A DNA stretch of 64,000 nt from Metaphire vulgaris (GCA_018105865.1 CM030842.1:13085367-13149366); one strand, 5' to 3'; shown: positions 47,601-59,960, counted from the stretch's first letter. Numbers and translations are program-made. The notes: a model not told the origin generated them from the sequence alone.

Positions 47601-49901
47601 AATGTATTTTATTCTATTTGTAAAGGCAACCGAACTCTCTTAAACAGCTGGTTCTCTTTTGGGTGAGTGCATAAAGCTAGTCTAACCAATTTGTAAGCTA
47701 CTCCTTAAATTAAGCCAAGTCTTCAACAGTATGTTTATGTTTGTGTCCAGGGTGATTTAGATAGCACTTTAAAAACGCTGACATGTCAATGAAGGTCCGA
47801 AGGTGGCGATGTTAAAAATCCACTCGTTTGATGGAAATAACTCGATGCCGTGTAAAAATACGGTCCGTTAGAAGCGGTCCTTCACAAGAAAATTGTAGCC
47901 GCATTGACAGGTCAACGAGGAACGGAAGATGATGTTAATGGCAATAATGGGCCGCAGGTTGGTAGTAGGAGTTTTCCGCTCGGTAGCCTAACATCCAGCG
48001 CTGAACTCCGAAGAAGCGGTCTTCCGTGAGAAAAGTAGTCCGTCGCCGAAATCGGCAAATTCGACGAAGTTAGCAAAGTCCGGAATGAGAGCTCACACGC
48101 AGTCACGTCGAAATTTCTCGCGGGCAGCCATTAATGGCCGACACTGTTGGCGGACTCCTCAACGACGGCGGCGGCGGCGGCCGACCGATAACATTCCAGA
48201 ACGACGAGGAAAAGTAGAGAACGGCAAGAGACTCTGCGGAAAACCGATGAGTGGAATGCAGTCCTCGCGGTTGGCGCAGAAACCAAGTGCAGAACGTCGG
48301 TATATGCCGAGAAAACGACGAAACCAAGGCACGAGATGTGCCTTGGTTTCGTCGTTTGTTTTCGGCATATACCGACGTTCTGCAGAGAGGTACAAGCATG
48401 AGAGAGGTACAAGCGTGTGCAGACAGCCGCGTAGGCGCCAAAACCGGAAACCAAAATAGTAGGCAGCATATTCAAGCTAATTCTCTTTGGCAGACCAAAG
48501 ATAGGACAATATCCTGGTTTTTGCGCAAGGTTTTTACGCCCTTCGGCCATATTAGCAAAACGACTTAGGCTGTATTGCCTAAAAATCAATAAATGACACT
48601 GTTATCTCAAATACATCTAACACAATGAATACCTATGTGCAATATATTCATAACTTAACTGAAACTCGTATAGTGCACAATAATATAACTTGTGGAACAA
48701 ATTTAGCAACATTACAGTTGTCGACATAGGCAAATAGAACATCATATAGGCCTACCACTGACGTCACAAAAGCTCTGGTAGGTGGCAGAAGATATTAAGT
48801 CTCAAAGGTCTTATTTTGCATATAAGTTACTTACATAGTGCCAAACACAACTTTTGACGACTAGTGCTTTTGAGAATTGAAGAAAAAAAATTTCACTCCA
48901 CCCTAATGTACACATGTGAAAATCGGAAATTACATATATGAAAGTCAAATTTCTTACATACGATAGAAATTATTTTAAAAAATTAAAACAATTCTTGAAC
49001 ACGCCTTTTTATATACTATTTTGTGTAATAGGCCTACTGCAGTTCGTGTTAATGTTATGTACAAATCAGGCCTGCGAACAACCACGAAGACTTTTATGTG
49101 GCCCGCTATATGAAAGGAGCTTGGTGCGTCTGAATTAGTCCAATGCTAACTTGACGCTGGAAACAACACTTAGCATACCGGGAATCGGTCAGTTCCGAAA
49201 TTGCCCTCTATTATAATATCGTAGACCAGCCGAATGATAAAGGAGACAATTTATTGTAAGTCAGAGATCGCGGGAAAACGATGTTACCTTAAAACCTCAC
49301 GTTTGGACGCATGACTTCCAATAACGGAGGGGTATACTTGAACGCAAACGACACTCCTGCAACAAAATTGAATGCCTACAAAACGTGCCGATTGTAGCAT
49401 GACCTAGTTTATAAATTGCACTAGCTCCGGTGAGTCCTACTTTGACTCCCACGCCAACCTTTGAGGGAACAGCGCTATGCACGTTAGATTTTGAAAAAAG
49501 TATTCCTTCACCCAGCGTTCCTCAATATCGCTATTCATTTGGCCTATATACCGGTACTTGAGAGCTTCAAGATGTTCTGCCTGATTCTGTAATATTATAA
49601 TTCACTCTACTCAGTATGCTGTCAACCAGGGCCTGTTTTAACGTGCAGTGATACACAGAATGTGCAGTGATAAAATGAAAATGTGCAGTGGTAAAATGTA
49701 ATTGTCTGTGCTTTGTGCAGTGATAAATTTTCCGGACGACCTTTTTTGCTTGTTTTTTTGCGCGGATGTCCACAAATTTTCTGAGTTTAGTGCATTGATA
49801 AATTGTTCTTAAAACAGGTCCTGCTGTCAACGCCGAAACCCTACACTCGTTGTCGTTGAGTAGGATTTAACTACGTAGGCACGGCAAGCGTGCTTGCGCT
49901 A

Positions 49902-49962
<61 letters not shown>

Positions 49963-50919
49963 CCGCATGGTAATTTCTACTGAAATCTTGGAAGCTTTCT
50001 GTCAGATATGACTCCTGCATTTCATATTTTATGTAATGAAATGTGTCATACTATTCAGTGGCGTAGCCAGGATTTTTCAAAGAAGAGGGGTTACGAACGA
50101 CCATTCCCAAAGTCGAAAAGTCCTGACAAGCAAAAAAGATCGTCACCTATTATTTTACTTGATTAAGTTAGTTATAGCCTATAGCTATACGAACGAACGG
50201 ACAGCGCCTATACAACTATATTGATATTTTTATTTTCTTTTGTTCTTGTTTGCTACCTTAAACCCGATTTTGGCTCACCTTGCGCCTACAGAATAATACG
50301 CAATAAAAACCTTTTGGTCGGGCAACCCAGGGGGCTTTTAACCCCAACCTCCGCATGGCTACGCCACTGGTATACTATTAGTAGTTAAACTGCGTGTATC
50401 GCACATTCTCTTATTGACTTTACCTGCATAATACTGTATAGCGTGTGATGACTATATGCACAGGCCAGAAATGCATGTGGGTTTAGGCTTGTTTTTTGAA
50501 AAATTTCACACTTTTATCTGTGATCTTTTTGGGATTATAAAGCTAATCATATGTCCAGTTAATCTAGTAAGAGCAAGTGCACATATTTACTTAGCGAATT
50601 GCGCGAGTTAAGTCTTACCTCCGAGCGCTCGAAAAGAAACGAATATGGATGCAGCAAGGGCGGTCTCTTTCTCGGTTGCGCTGAACTTCTCCTGAAGCAA
50701 GATGTAGACAATTCCCATGGAACGATTTATGCCGATCAGAAAGAACTGACAAACGCACGATCCCAGAACAACCATCCATCCCCAGCCGCCATCTTGGTTC
50801 ACTTCCGATTTCTTCCCCAGACTTTTACTTCCAATCGCAGGTGTGGGAGAGGATGAGGAGACTTCTGCTTCGTTATCAGATGAGGATTTCTCCCTTGCAT
50901 TTGATGTACCGGTAATCAT
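41664..50919 (-). CDS. SLC16/MCT-like transporter, copy B, 4 exons, 549 aa
   Basis: Exons on the minus strand: 50919-50619, 44289-44146, 43281-42238 and 41824-41664. All introns are GT-AG and phase 1, and the frame is open for 549 residues, a normal SLC16 length. The MCT signature DGGWGWMVV lies at residues 43-51 (TM1). PLASKLSDRFGCR marks the TM2-3 loop and VSEWFDKKKGKAMSFS the TM4-5 region. A charged TM6-7 loop (about 220-335) follows, then TM7-12 with SDMVGR (D396, R400), equivalent to the substrate/proton pair D302/R306 of MCT1. The family carries monocarboxylates or related small acids, often with protons, across the plasma membrane; the substrate cannot be predicted. The TM1 lysine of MCT1 is not evident (INRSMGI instead). 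It is a tandem duplicate of copy A. Its stop lies about 190 bp from a 2.36-kb hAT-like element, so the 3' UTR is short or runs into that element. Confidence 0.93.
42238..43281 (-). CDS. SLC16-like copy B, exon 3 (aa 149-496)
   Basis: 1,044 nt, open throughout: TM4-TM6, an acidic loop (EDEDAEK...), and TM7-TM11 with the D396/R400 pair. The acceptor is TTGTTAAG and the donor GGAG|GTGATT. Confidence 0.93.
44146..44289 (-). CDS. SLC16-like copy B, exon 2 (aa 101-148)
   Basis: GPLASKLSDRFGCRAVTVTG...YITFGLVAG, 144 nt. The acceptor is TGCTTCAAG and the donor GCAG|GTTTGT. Confidence 0.92.
44633..44930 (-). mobile_element. LINE 3'-end fragment with (AAT)n tail
   Basis: The minus-strand frame includes DKDTSLEVFKRELKTTRF, which fits the SLxxFKxxLKTxLF close of LINE reverse transcriptases. 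A short unique stretch and (ATT)n on that strand follow, as expected for a LINE 3' tail. Confidence 0.6.
45894..45998. repeat. 21-bp tandem repeat, 5 units
   Basis: AGTATCCATATTCATTATCT(T) repeated five times, with drift only in the last units. Confidence 0.95.
46020..46160. repeat. LINE/SINE tail, interrupted
   Basis: AATCGATGGTAGACC, AAATCCATTCGCAAAAGACC and AGGTCATTTCAGA match 47430-47520 closely. The hAT-type element at 46161 is inserted at its edge. Confidence 0.55.
46161..46513. mobile_element. hAT-type MITE (CAGGCCC family)
   Basis: Ends CAGGCCCCTCGAG / CGCGGCGGGCCTG, perfect 8-bp target duplication GGAATAGC (46153-46160, 46514-46521). 353 bp. A relative in inverse orientation is at 778-1145. 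Confidence 0.92.
47400..47590. repeat. LINE/SINE tail copy
   Basis: GCACTTCTATAGCACCATTT, CTCAAGGTTATCAATCGATG and AAATCCATCCGCAAAAGACC. The reverse complement of its first part occurs at about 54710-54790. Confidence 0.55.
48289..48383. repeat. Near-perfect hairpin, arms ~45 bp, 5-nt loop
   Basis: The left arm GCAGAACGTCGGTATATGCC ... CCAAGGCAC is mirrored by GTGCCTTGG ... GGCATATACCGACGTTCTGC around the loop GAGAT (48333-48337). Only a 2-nt length difference and minor changes break the pairing. Two direct copies of AGAGAGGTACAAGC follow (48383-48417). Confidence 0.93.
49627..49823. mobile_element. hAT-type MITE (CAGGGCCTGTTTTAA family)
   Basis: Ends CAGGGCCTGTTTTAA / TTAAAACAGGTCCTG, perfect 8-bp target duplication CTGTCAAC (49619-49626, 49824-49831). 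197 bp; the interior repeats GTGCAGTGATA. Confidence 0.93.
49912..49962. repeat. (TA)n tract
   Basis: About 50 bp of TA. Confidence 0.95.
50056..50369. mobile_element. hAT-type MITE, family G3
   Basis: Ends CAGTGGCGTAGCCAGG / CATGGCTACGCCACTG. The flanking ATACTATT occurs at 50048-50055 and again at 50072+320 (50372-50379), two bases beyond the right end, so the duplication is present but offset. 314 bp. Confidence 0.8.
50619..50919 (-). CDS. SLC16-like copy B, exon 1 (aa 1-100)
   Basis: ATG at 50919. A Ser/Glu-rich leader is followed by NQDGGWGWMVVLGSC (TM1), ending ...FRALGG at GGAG|GTAAGAC in phase 1. Confidence 0.92.
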
Positions 50920-51230
50920 ACTGCGTCTTTCACAATATGAAATCTCTGAAATTATTGTGAACGCGTGAGATAGTCAACGTGCTTTGGCGGCAGTTTCATT
51001 CGGATACTTTATTCAGTCAACGCACACGAGGTATTCGAGAGTTGGGTTCCGATTTTGGGTCAACCCGCTGCAACGAGGTAGCGGCATGCTATTGGCGGGC
51101 AACGTCTTAGAGAACCAACAAGCTCGGCCTATGCGAGACCAACCAATTAAAGCACGCGAGACGCAGTAGAGGCCAAACTTCAAACTTCAAATGCACTGTA
51201 GTCCTACGAGGATTTTAATATTGTGCAGGT

Positions 51231-51360
<130 letters not shown>

Positions 51361-52027
51361 CAGCGAGAGACAGAGAGAAGGAGGAGGAGTGGAATGGAAA
51401 TAGATGGCGAAAGAAGACGGTCTGACAGATTACCGGTAGATCGTTAGATTGAAAGAACAAAGAGCAGTGGTAGACCGAAGACGAAGAATAACTATAAAGC
51501 ATACTTGATCTGCATAGGCGGATTTTATTAAAGGCAAATCCCACCAAAAAAATGTTTTCTCCATCAACACCAGGTCTGTCTAAGCCTCTTTTGTTACTTA
51601 CTTACTTATTTACATATAAAAGCACAGTGCCACGCATTCAATCCATAGACTTTAATATCACGTGATTCAATCTGAATGACGTCATAATTTTTTAGGTATA
51701 TTATTGGCAATTAGATAGTTGTACCACTATCGACAGTTGTCGAAACTATGCTGCTTTGTAAAATAATATAATCACCCTTGTTTACTGTAACAGAACTATT
51801 AACTATAATTGGTCACTGTTGAAATGGTCATCAATTCATGGTGATCTCCAAGTGAAAAATGGGATACTTAATCATAAAAATAACATCAGCTTCTGGGGAC
51901 GAGCCCCCCAGATCCCCCATATTAGCCTACCCAAATCTCAAACTCTAAATCCGCCTATGTTGATCTGTAAGAGAAATATAACCGGAAATGCACACAGAAC
52001 GAAGAAGCGCCCAAGACTTATCTGAAG

Positions 52028-52437
52028 CAGTATTTATTCTAGGCCTTCTCTGGGATGAGATTTTCCCCAAGTTTTAAATCCCCCAATTTTATATATGTTG
52101 CATGGGGATGGAAATCTCTCCCCCCCCCCAAAAAAAAGTGTGACGACGGGGGCTTTTATTTCTTTGGAGAGGGAAAAATGTAAGGATGACAATTTTTTTG
52201 CTTGCCAGGGCATTTGAGAAGGGTAAAAATAATAGGGAGGTCGGAAAGATGACTTTTTTGCTTGTCACCATATTTTAAAAAGAAGATAACTTTTTTTGCT
52301 TCTCACCACATTTTAAAAAGATGAAAGGATGATAACCTTTTTTTTGCTTGTCAAGGTTTTTGGAGACTCAGACCTTGTGCCCCCCCCCGAAACATTTAAA
52401 AGTCCCTCCGATGTCAAGGTGGCTAGAATAAACACTG
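52028..52437. mobile_element. MITE, family G6, long copy
   Basis: Begins CAGTATTTATTCTAGGCCTT and ends GTGGCTAGAATAAACACTG. It contains four copies of the GATGACxxTTTTTTGCTTGTCA motif. The flanks share TATCTG, but not in clean register. Confidence 0.75.
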
Positions 52438-52620
52438 TATCTGCATGAAGTGCTGTCAAGGTCTCAAGGAGTAAGTAAACAAGTAAATAAATGTTCTAGT
52501 ATTTAATTAACTTTCAGTATTGTTACCGTAGTAGCTACGGTATCTATTTTGGGAAGTCTTTATTAGTGTTTGTTTTCAACGAGATGATGCGCCACGTCAA
52601 CATGAGATCTTATTTCCCTC

Positions 52621-53207
52621 CAGTGGCGGCTCCACAGGGGACCCGAGCCCCCTTATTGAATGCCTGGCCCCCAGACATGGACATGGGTTGGGTCCACCCA
52701 TGGGTTGGGCTGGATTGGGTTGGGTCGGAAATTTTCACTTTGTGGTGGGTTGGGTTGGGTTGGGTTGCCAGGTTGTTGTGATTTATTGTACAAATGTTTA
52801 CATATTAATGATTGTTTAAATTACTACAAATTACCGTTAATCTGTTTCGATGCCTTTTCACAGGAGCAACTGGAAATACAAGTTAAAGGCATCCAGAAAT
52901 ATGAAATCTGCTATATGGAATACATTCCCGTTGGTCTATGAAATGAAGAGGATTTAAGAAATTTTTAGGTATGGGTTGGGTTGGGTTGGGTCAAGTAACC
53001 CAGCTGTTTCCGTGGGTTGGGTTGGGTTTGAAAATTGGTGGGTTGAGTTGGGTTGGGTTTTAAAAATGGACCCATGTCCATGTCTGTGGCCCCCTGCTGG
53101 GACACTATACTTACTGCTACATACCTAGCAACAGATAGTTAGCCCCATGCTTAGAAGTTGTCACCCGAACGGCCTCCCCCACTTGCCAAATTCTGGAGAC
53201 GCCACTG
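52621..53207. mobile_element. hAT-type MITE, family G1, split by a second MITE
   Basis: Ends CAGTGGCGGCTCCAC / GGAGACGCCACTG, flanks TTTCCCTC and TTTTCCTC (7 of 8). A G5 element is inserted at 52672-53086. Confidence 0.88.
52672..53086. mobile_element. hAT-type MITE, family G5, nested
   Basis: Ends CAGACATGGACATGGGTTGG / ACCCATGTCCATGTCTG, flanked by TGGCCCC on both sides (7 bp, eighth base differs). 415 bp, longer than its relatives at 30080 and 60741; it contains about 190 bp of unrelated AT-rich interior. Confidence 0.85.
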
Positions 53208-54274
53208 TTTTCCTCCTCAAATACTCTGGCATTTCTAGCAGTTACAGCATGTGAATTTATTAGTTATTAAGCAGACCTTTTTCCCGTCTATAGGGTTAAA
53301 AGAGCATTAGGCCTACCGCCTACCTGAAAGTAGACTGCTAATAACCATGACGTTTCCCCACTCTATTTAAATTATGGTTGCCAGTTCCCTGTCTCCAAAA
53401 TACCGGACGCCAGTGTAGGTGGCAAGAAATAACAAGAGGACCTTGGACATTATGACATCTAACATAAATTGTAAATAAAACAATCTCGAAATCTTGTTAT
53501 ATCTTCTATTCACAACATGAAAGATTGGTGGTTTTTTTCCTTAAATTCGGCAAAATTACAAAAACATCGAAACAAGATCATAAATTTATGACAATTAAAT
53601 TTTTAAAGGAGTCTCAAAACTTTGCCGCCATGATAAAGTAGAGGTCGTGTTGTGATATGTGGTATATCGTTTGCTTACTTACTTTTTGCATCTAGTAATT
53701 CAGAGTGTTGGTATGACTATGGGTCTCTTCCGTTTTGGTTGTTGCTGATTAAATTATGTTTGCGGGAATAAAGTTTTTAAAAATCAATCAAATTTCTCTT
53801 AATAATATAGCATCGCGCTCCGAGCCTCTAACAGTCGCAAGAAACTGTTGTGCTGCTCTCCAGCTTGAGTTTCTTGAAGTTTCTGACATGAAGAAATGAA
53901 CAAAGTATAAATATAGTTCATGGATGGTATAGACTGATCATCACTTGCAATTTCGTAGACTATTCCTGATCTGAAAGAGATTTCCAGATTGCCGCAGGGC
54001 AATCATCCAGCACCCAAAGCAAGGAAATGGGTTTTAAGTGGCCTCCGGCTGTTTTAGCAAACGCTCAACTGCTCAGCCAACGAGTTGGAGCATGCCTGAT
54101 CACTTAATAAAATTCTGCCTCACAAAACTCAAAACATTCTAAGAACTCTTCACGCGTGTTGGCTGAGTTGGAAAATTCAGCAAAAACTTTTTGAAGACCA
54201 GATTTTCTACGTCAACGGACAAAACTTTTAAAGCAATTTGGCACAATTGTGTAAAATATGGTCAATACAGTGAG

Positions 54275-54680
54275 CAGGGCAGGATTAAGGTCCGAGTGGG
54301 CCTGGGGCTGAGAAAAAAGGCCGTCGCCTATACTGGAAATCTCTGACAAGCAAAAAAAGGTTATCTCCCTTCCAAATCGTGCTGCACAGTGTTTATTCTA
54401 GGCCTTCTCTGGGGGGGATTCCCCCCAAGTTGTAAAATTCCCCAAATTTTTTTATATGTTGGCTGGGGGATGGAAATCCCCCCAAGTGTGGAGACTCAGA
54501 CCTTGTCTCCCCCTTAAACATTTCAAAATCCCCCCCAATGTCAAGGTGGCTAGAATAAACACTGGTGCTGCAAATCGTGTTGACAAGCAAAAAATGGTTA
54601 TCTCGAAAATCGGTGGCCTATTTTCATGATGGGCCGGAGGGCTCTACAGCCCCCTCAGCCCCCGTCTTAATATGGCCCTG
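54275..54680. mobile_element. hAT-type MITE (CAGGGCAGGATTAAGG family), split
   Basis: Ends CAGGGCAGGATTAAGG / CTTAATATGGCCCTG, flanks ACAGTGAG and ACAGCGAC (6 of 8). A G6 element is inserted at 54387-54564. It carries the GACAAGCAAAAAA motif on both sides of the insertion. Confidence 0.82.
54387..54564. mobile_element. MITE, family G6, nested
   Basis: Ends CAGTGTTTATTCTAGG / CTAGAATAAACACTG, perfect 8-bp target duplication GTGCTGCA (54379-54386, 54565-54572). 178 bp. Confidence 0.93.
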
Positions 54681-55528
54681 ACAGCGACTGCAATAGAACA
54701 GTTGAAACAGTTGAAGCACTTTAATTTTACCATCGATTGATACCCTTGAGTATTAGAAATGGTGCTATAGAAGTGCATAATTATTATTATTATTGAGAAG
54801 TTGGTTGCCCAAGAATACTCATGAATGTTCTCACTCTGATTTATACAAACATGCCCTTCTCTTTTTACGCTTAGGTGTTTTTGGACTTGGATGAGTTTCC
54901 AGTATACTAACTGGAGGCCTGACAATCTTCTTGACTCATTTTATAGCGATTTTTGATTTTAACTTTTTTGTCAGCACGATATTTGGAAGGGAGATGACCT
55001 TTTCTTGCTTGTCAGCACGATATTTGGAGGGAGATGACCTTTTTTTGCTTGTCAGAGATTTTCGGTAGGCCTATATAGGCGACGGCCTTTTTTTCCCAGC
55101 CTGCGCGGCTCACTCAGACCTTAATCGGGCCCTGCATGGCTACACGCGCGCAATAGCACAGACTAATTGCTTTAATTAGCAGTCAACTACTCAAGCGTCT
55201 CATATTGTCTCAGTAGTCAGCAAAACTTAAGATTAGGCCTACTAAGGAACCAATAGGCTGCTTATAAAGGCCTAGCGCTACTTTTAACACGATCGCTCTT
55301 CACAATGATGTAGCAGCTGTAGCTGATATAAAAGTGTGTCGTCTAAGTACAGTACATTGCCTTGTGCCGTACTTTGGTTTCAGGGTCAGCCAGCCACAGT
55401 CTAGTTACTGACGCGTCTATAGATAAATCTACATAAGGTATATACGGTGTCTGGTTTCCGCTGAGTAATACAATTACTGGGCAGATGCTAATCTTTGGCG
55501 TCAAGCACATTATACAGTATAGAGCCTA

Positions 55529-55555
55529 CACTGTGTCCGGATATATGTATGTATG

Positions 55556-55612
<57 letters not shown>

Positions 55613-55772
55613 TATATATATAAAATTATATAAGTCGTAAACTTTTTCAGACAATGTTTGTATCTATCTGAAATAATGTTCCTCTTTCAAACTGCAAAAT
55701 TTTATAAAGATCAATCAAGTTTTCTTAAAGTTATAATGAAAATAGAGTTGACATACTTTTTATCCGGACACA
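55529..55772. mobile_element. Inverted-end element TGTGTCCGGATA
   Basis: Ends ACTGTGTCCGGATA / TATCCGGACACACT around a (TA)n core and a unique stretch. The 12-bp ends suggest a mariner-like MITE, but no clean TA duplication is resolved. Confidence 0.6.
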
Positions 55773-55879
55773 CTATCAAAGCACTCTTGACTCTACTAGC
55801 CCGCTAGTACAATAGCGCTATTTAAATCAGCCTACTAACTAACTAACTAACTATACATTTAGTTAGTTAGTTAGTCAGT

Positions 55880-56150
55880 TAGTTAGTTATTAAGCCAATT
55901 TATATAGCGCTATAGTCATAGCAGGCGAAGATCAAGAGCGCTATACACATTGCACTTAAATGAGATATTGAACAAGTGCGTCTTTAGTCTGGTAGCGAAC
56001 ATTTATAGACTAGTCGCGTTGGTCACAATGTCGGGCAGCGAATTCCAGAGGAGGGGATTCCCCCGGGTGAAAGACCTCTCCCCAAATTTCACTGTCTTAG
56101 ACGGAGGGGGTACAACCAATTGGACCCGATTCCAGGAACGAAGCTAGTTT
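55880..56150 (-). mobile_element. LINE reverse-transcriptase C-terminal remnant
   Basis: The minus strand reads KFGERSFTRGNPLLWNSLPD ... ATRLKTHLFNISFK, the typical close of CR1/L2-type LINE proteins, with one internal stop. Highly similar to 59522-59863. Confidence 0.8.
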
Positions 56151-56545
56151 TAGTTTGGTTGATGCCAAAACGTCAATACGAAACCAGTGGCGTAGCGCGC
56201 ACTTTTGCCTCCTCTGGCTCATGGCTAATCCACCGCCCCAAAGTCATTCATATCAGAGGCGGATCTAGGGTGTGTTTGACGCCAGAGGCCGTAGCGTGCA
56301 CTCGTGCATGCCGCCCACGGCCCATGTCGTCGCTTAGAAAAAAATTTAAATTTTAAATTTGCCGCCCCTTCCAAAATCTTCCGCCTTGACTGAAAATACC
56401 GTGAATAAACATTTGCTTAATCGATAAGTGTTTAATGCCTGCTGCTTTCTCGCTTTGAATCAATCGCCTGAATTTCTGCGATTCTTATATAAAAGTACTC
56501 GCGCGGGGACTCATGCAATGGAATTTATGAGCTCTTATTTAGAAT

Positions 56546-56827
56546 CAGGGACGTCATTTGGGGACGCAGAGGGCTGTTGCCTCCCCCTGATTTTTAGGGG
56601 AAAAATTGTCGCGAATTTTCTTTGTTTTAAAAAATCATTGTATTCTCAATTGTTTTTACAATTTTATTACAATCACTGGTATGTACTATGTAGTATCGTT
56701 TGTGACATGTACTATGGATAAAAACCAATTTGCATACTGCATGGGTATTTTAAAAAATACTGCCTGCCTTGCAGTCGAAAGTCTTGCCCCCACCCCACCC
56801 ATAGAGAACAATGAAATGACGTCCCTG
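56546..56827. mobile_element. hAT-type MITE (CAGGGACGTCATTT family)
   Basis: Ends CAGGGACGTCATTT / AAATGACGTCCCTG, perfect 8-bp target duplication TTTAGAAT (56538-56545, 56828-56835). 282 bp. Confidence 0.93.
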
Positions 56828-57229
56828 TTTAGAATTAGATTAGATTGTTGTCGCGTGGAATTGTGCCACTATAATGAAATATAAGTCGCAGTTTAATGTT
56901 TCTCCTTCTCCTCCTTCCTCCTCCTCTTCCTCCTTCTTCTCCTCCTCCTCCTCCGTGAACCTGGCGTTGATTGCGTGTTGAACGATTTTCTGTCATTTCC
57001 GCGTCTTCTAGTCGCTCTCCATCTCAGCGTACAGGGTGTAAAAGTGAAAAAGGCACCCCTTTGTGATATCTAATATCTCGGCTGCGTGTAAGGCGATTTC
57101 AATGAAATTTATAGGCCATATACCTGGGAATGTTTTTGATGCAATTGCCAAATTTAATGCTGATATCTTTAGTGTTTGTTGAAATATGGCCAAAAAACTA
57201 ATATTAATATAATAGTAGGCCTATATACT

Positions 57230-58008
<779 letters not shown>

Positions 58009-58324
58009 GTTAGTATGCACAAGAGCTCACCGTTTAACTCTATATACTGTTATTCAAAGCTTCTGGGAATAATGCAATTGAAAACATTTTTGAGTGGGGA
58101 CAGGGGATTGTCAATATGCTGTCATAAAGTGTCAAGGATATGCACTAACTCTCAACATTTTAAATAATATTGCCCTACAATTTTTCGGTTGGGGCTTCCC
58201 TCGCCTCCAACCCCCATTCCCCTTTCAGGGAGCTCACCACGCTCCCTCAGGATCCCTATAGTCGGGACTGAAGTTGCCGGTATGTAGAAACCTTTGCGAT
58301 CCTCCCCTCTTCCGGAACTCTGGC

Positions 58325-58425
58325 TACGCCACAGGGGTGCTAACGGGACTTGACCTCGCTTCGCCAGCCTACAGCTCCAGCGCGTAACCCACTCTGTCAT
58401 TACCCCTCCTAATGCACGCCTTTCA
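58325..58425 (-). repeat. tRNA-derived SINE fragment
   Basis: On the minus strand: GGGGTAATGACAGAGTGGGT (box A), GAGGTCAAGTCCC (box B) and GTTAGCACCCCT, the same head as 37640-37779. A CAGTGGCGTAGCC-type MITE end follows it directly. Confidence 0.7.
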
Positions 58426-58784
58426 GCAATAGCAAGTTTTTATTGTGAATTCTTAGACGTTTCTTAAATTCGATTTTTTAAGTATTTCAAATGGCAATAT
58501 TCGATTAGAACGTATACTTGCATTATGAAATAATTAATAGTGGACCTAAATATATGTACGTGTGTGAGTGTGTGTGTGTGCGTGTGTGCTTTTTCATCTC
58601 TCGCATATTCTCCCTTTGAAAAACCCATGCAAATATAGACTTTTTGAGGGGACTTTCTACGACACCAAATTCCTGGCTATATCCAAGAAACCGTTACCAT
58701 AATAAAAATGCGTATTTGTGCATATCATTTAACCATGGGTGCTCTGAGACTAAAGCTGTGCATTGATTTTGTCAATTAATCTAG

Positions 58785-58959
58785 CAGGGGCGTAGCCAGA
58801 AATTTGATTTAGGGATATAGATTAGGGGTATATATAATATATTATATATATATTATATGTTATTTATATGTATAGCCTATGTCTTATTTAATATACTTAT
58901 TATATATATACTGATGTTGGGGGTATATATATCAATATACCCCCGTCGCTACGTCCCTG
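58785..58959. mobile_element. hAT-type MITE, family G2
   Basis: Ends CAGGGGCGTAGCCAGAAATT / ACCCCCGTCGCTACGTCCCTG region, flanks TAATCTAG and TTATCAAG (6 of 8). 175 bp. Confidence 0.8.
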
Positions 58960-59323
58960 TTATCAAGGCGTAAAGTTGTTTTGCTAGTAACGCGTTGAAG
59001 GCAGCAGTTTGCTTCTGCTATTCATCACGAATCACAAAAGGGAAATGAATGTTTTAAAATGTTCTGCCTTTTAACAATTATTGGTTAACAAGCAACAGCT
59101 TTTAAACAATTCAGCGTGTCAAGTTCGCATATGCTGAATCGGATTTGTTTAAATGTTCGTTTCTCCCCTCCCCTCCTCCCCATCTGCTTTTGCTACTTTT
59201 GTCTTTGTCATATTATCGATGCATCTTCTGTCTTTCAACTGGCGTGCGAGTAGGCGTTGGTGTTTTTGTATGCGCCTGTTATGTCAGGCATCCGTCTAGT
59301 GTTTTAGTTATAGTTGTGGAAGG

Positions 59324-59364
<41 letters not shown>

Positions 59365-59427
59365 ACAACAATGGAGTTTCACTGACATTCACAGTGGCAA
59401 AAGATACGGAACCGTATACTCTGACCG

Positions 59428-59458
<31 letters not shown>

Positions 59459-59459
59459 C

Positions 59460-59960
59460 AGACAACTTCTATAGCGCAGTAAGCATAGCTTAGGCTAAAA
59501 ACAAGAGCGCTTTGACACGTGTCACTTATATGAGATGTTAAATAAGTGTGTTTTTAGGTTCGTTCTGAAAGTCTCAACAGAGTCAGAATTAGTCACACAG
59601 TCTGGCAGAGAGTTCCACAGGAGCGGGTTGCCTCGCCTGACCGATCGTTCACCAAACTTAGAGGTCTTGGATGGAGCAGGGACGAGCAGCTGGACCCGAC
59701 TTCCAGACCGTAGCTGCGATCGTCGTTCGTTCACCGTGGATCGTTGTATCGGCGTGGCTAGGTAGTCGGGGCAGAAAGGATCGTATAAGGCTCGATGAGT
59801 GAGCCAGCAACGCTTATAAACGATACGTTCCTGGACTCGAAGCCAGTGAAGGCGGTCTCGCAACAGCGGCGTGACGTGCTCGCGCCAGCGGCTTCGAAAG
59901 ACTAGCCGTGCAGATAGGTTTAGTACCGACTGTAAACGGTTTAACTGACGCTCCGGAAGA
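59460..59960 (-). mobile_element. LINE 3' end: reverse-transcriptase C-terminus
   Basis: The open minus-strand frame 59863-59522 reads RDRLHWLRVQERIVYKRCWL ..., PLLWNSLPDCVTNSDSVETF and LKTHLFNISYK. This LHWLPVxxRIxxK / LWNSLP / LKTHLF pattern closes CR1/L2-type LINE reverse transcriptases. The 5' remainder is missing. (ATT)n (59425-59458) lies at the 3' side. Confidence 0.85.

Larger units (their letters stand above)
44290..50618. other. Intron 1 of transporter copy B: repeats only
   Basis: 6.3 kb with no supported exon. It holds LINE tails (44690-44930, 46020-46160, 47400-47590), a (AAT)n run (44633-44690), a 21-bp tandem repeat, hAT-type MITEs at 46161, 49627 and 50056, a CpG-rich stretch (about 47890-48300) and a near-perfect hairpin (48289-48383). 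Confidence 0.6.

Noticed and set aside
48085..48589. Overlapping 100-150-residue frames on both strands as a gene
   Set aside because: The frames on both strands read the two arms of the same hairpin and lack splice context; a CpG-rich first exon cannot be excluded, but nothing supports one.
59522..59863. 113-residue minus-strand frame as a host gene
   Set aside because: Its LHWL / LWNSLP / LKTHLF pattern is the C-terminus of a LINE reverse transcriptase and a broken copy occurs at 55880-56150.
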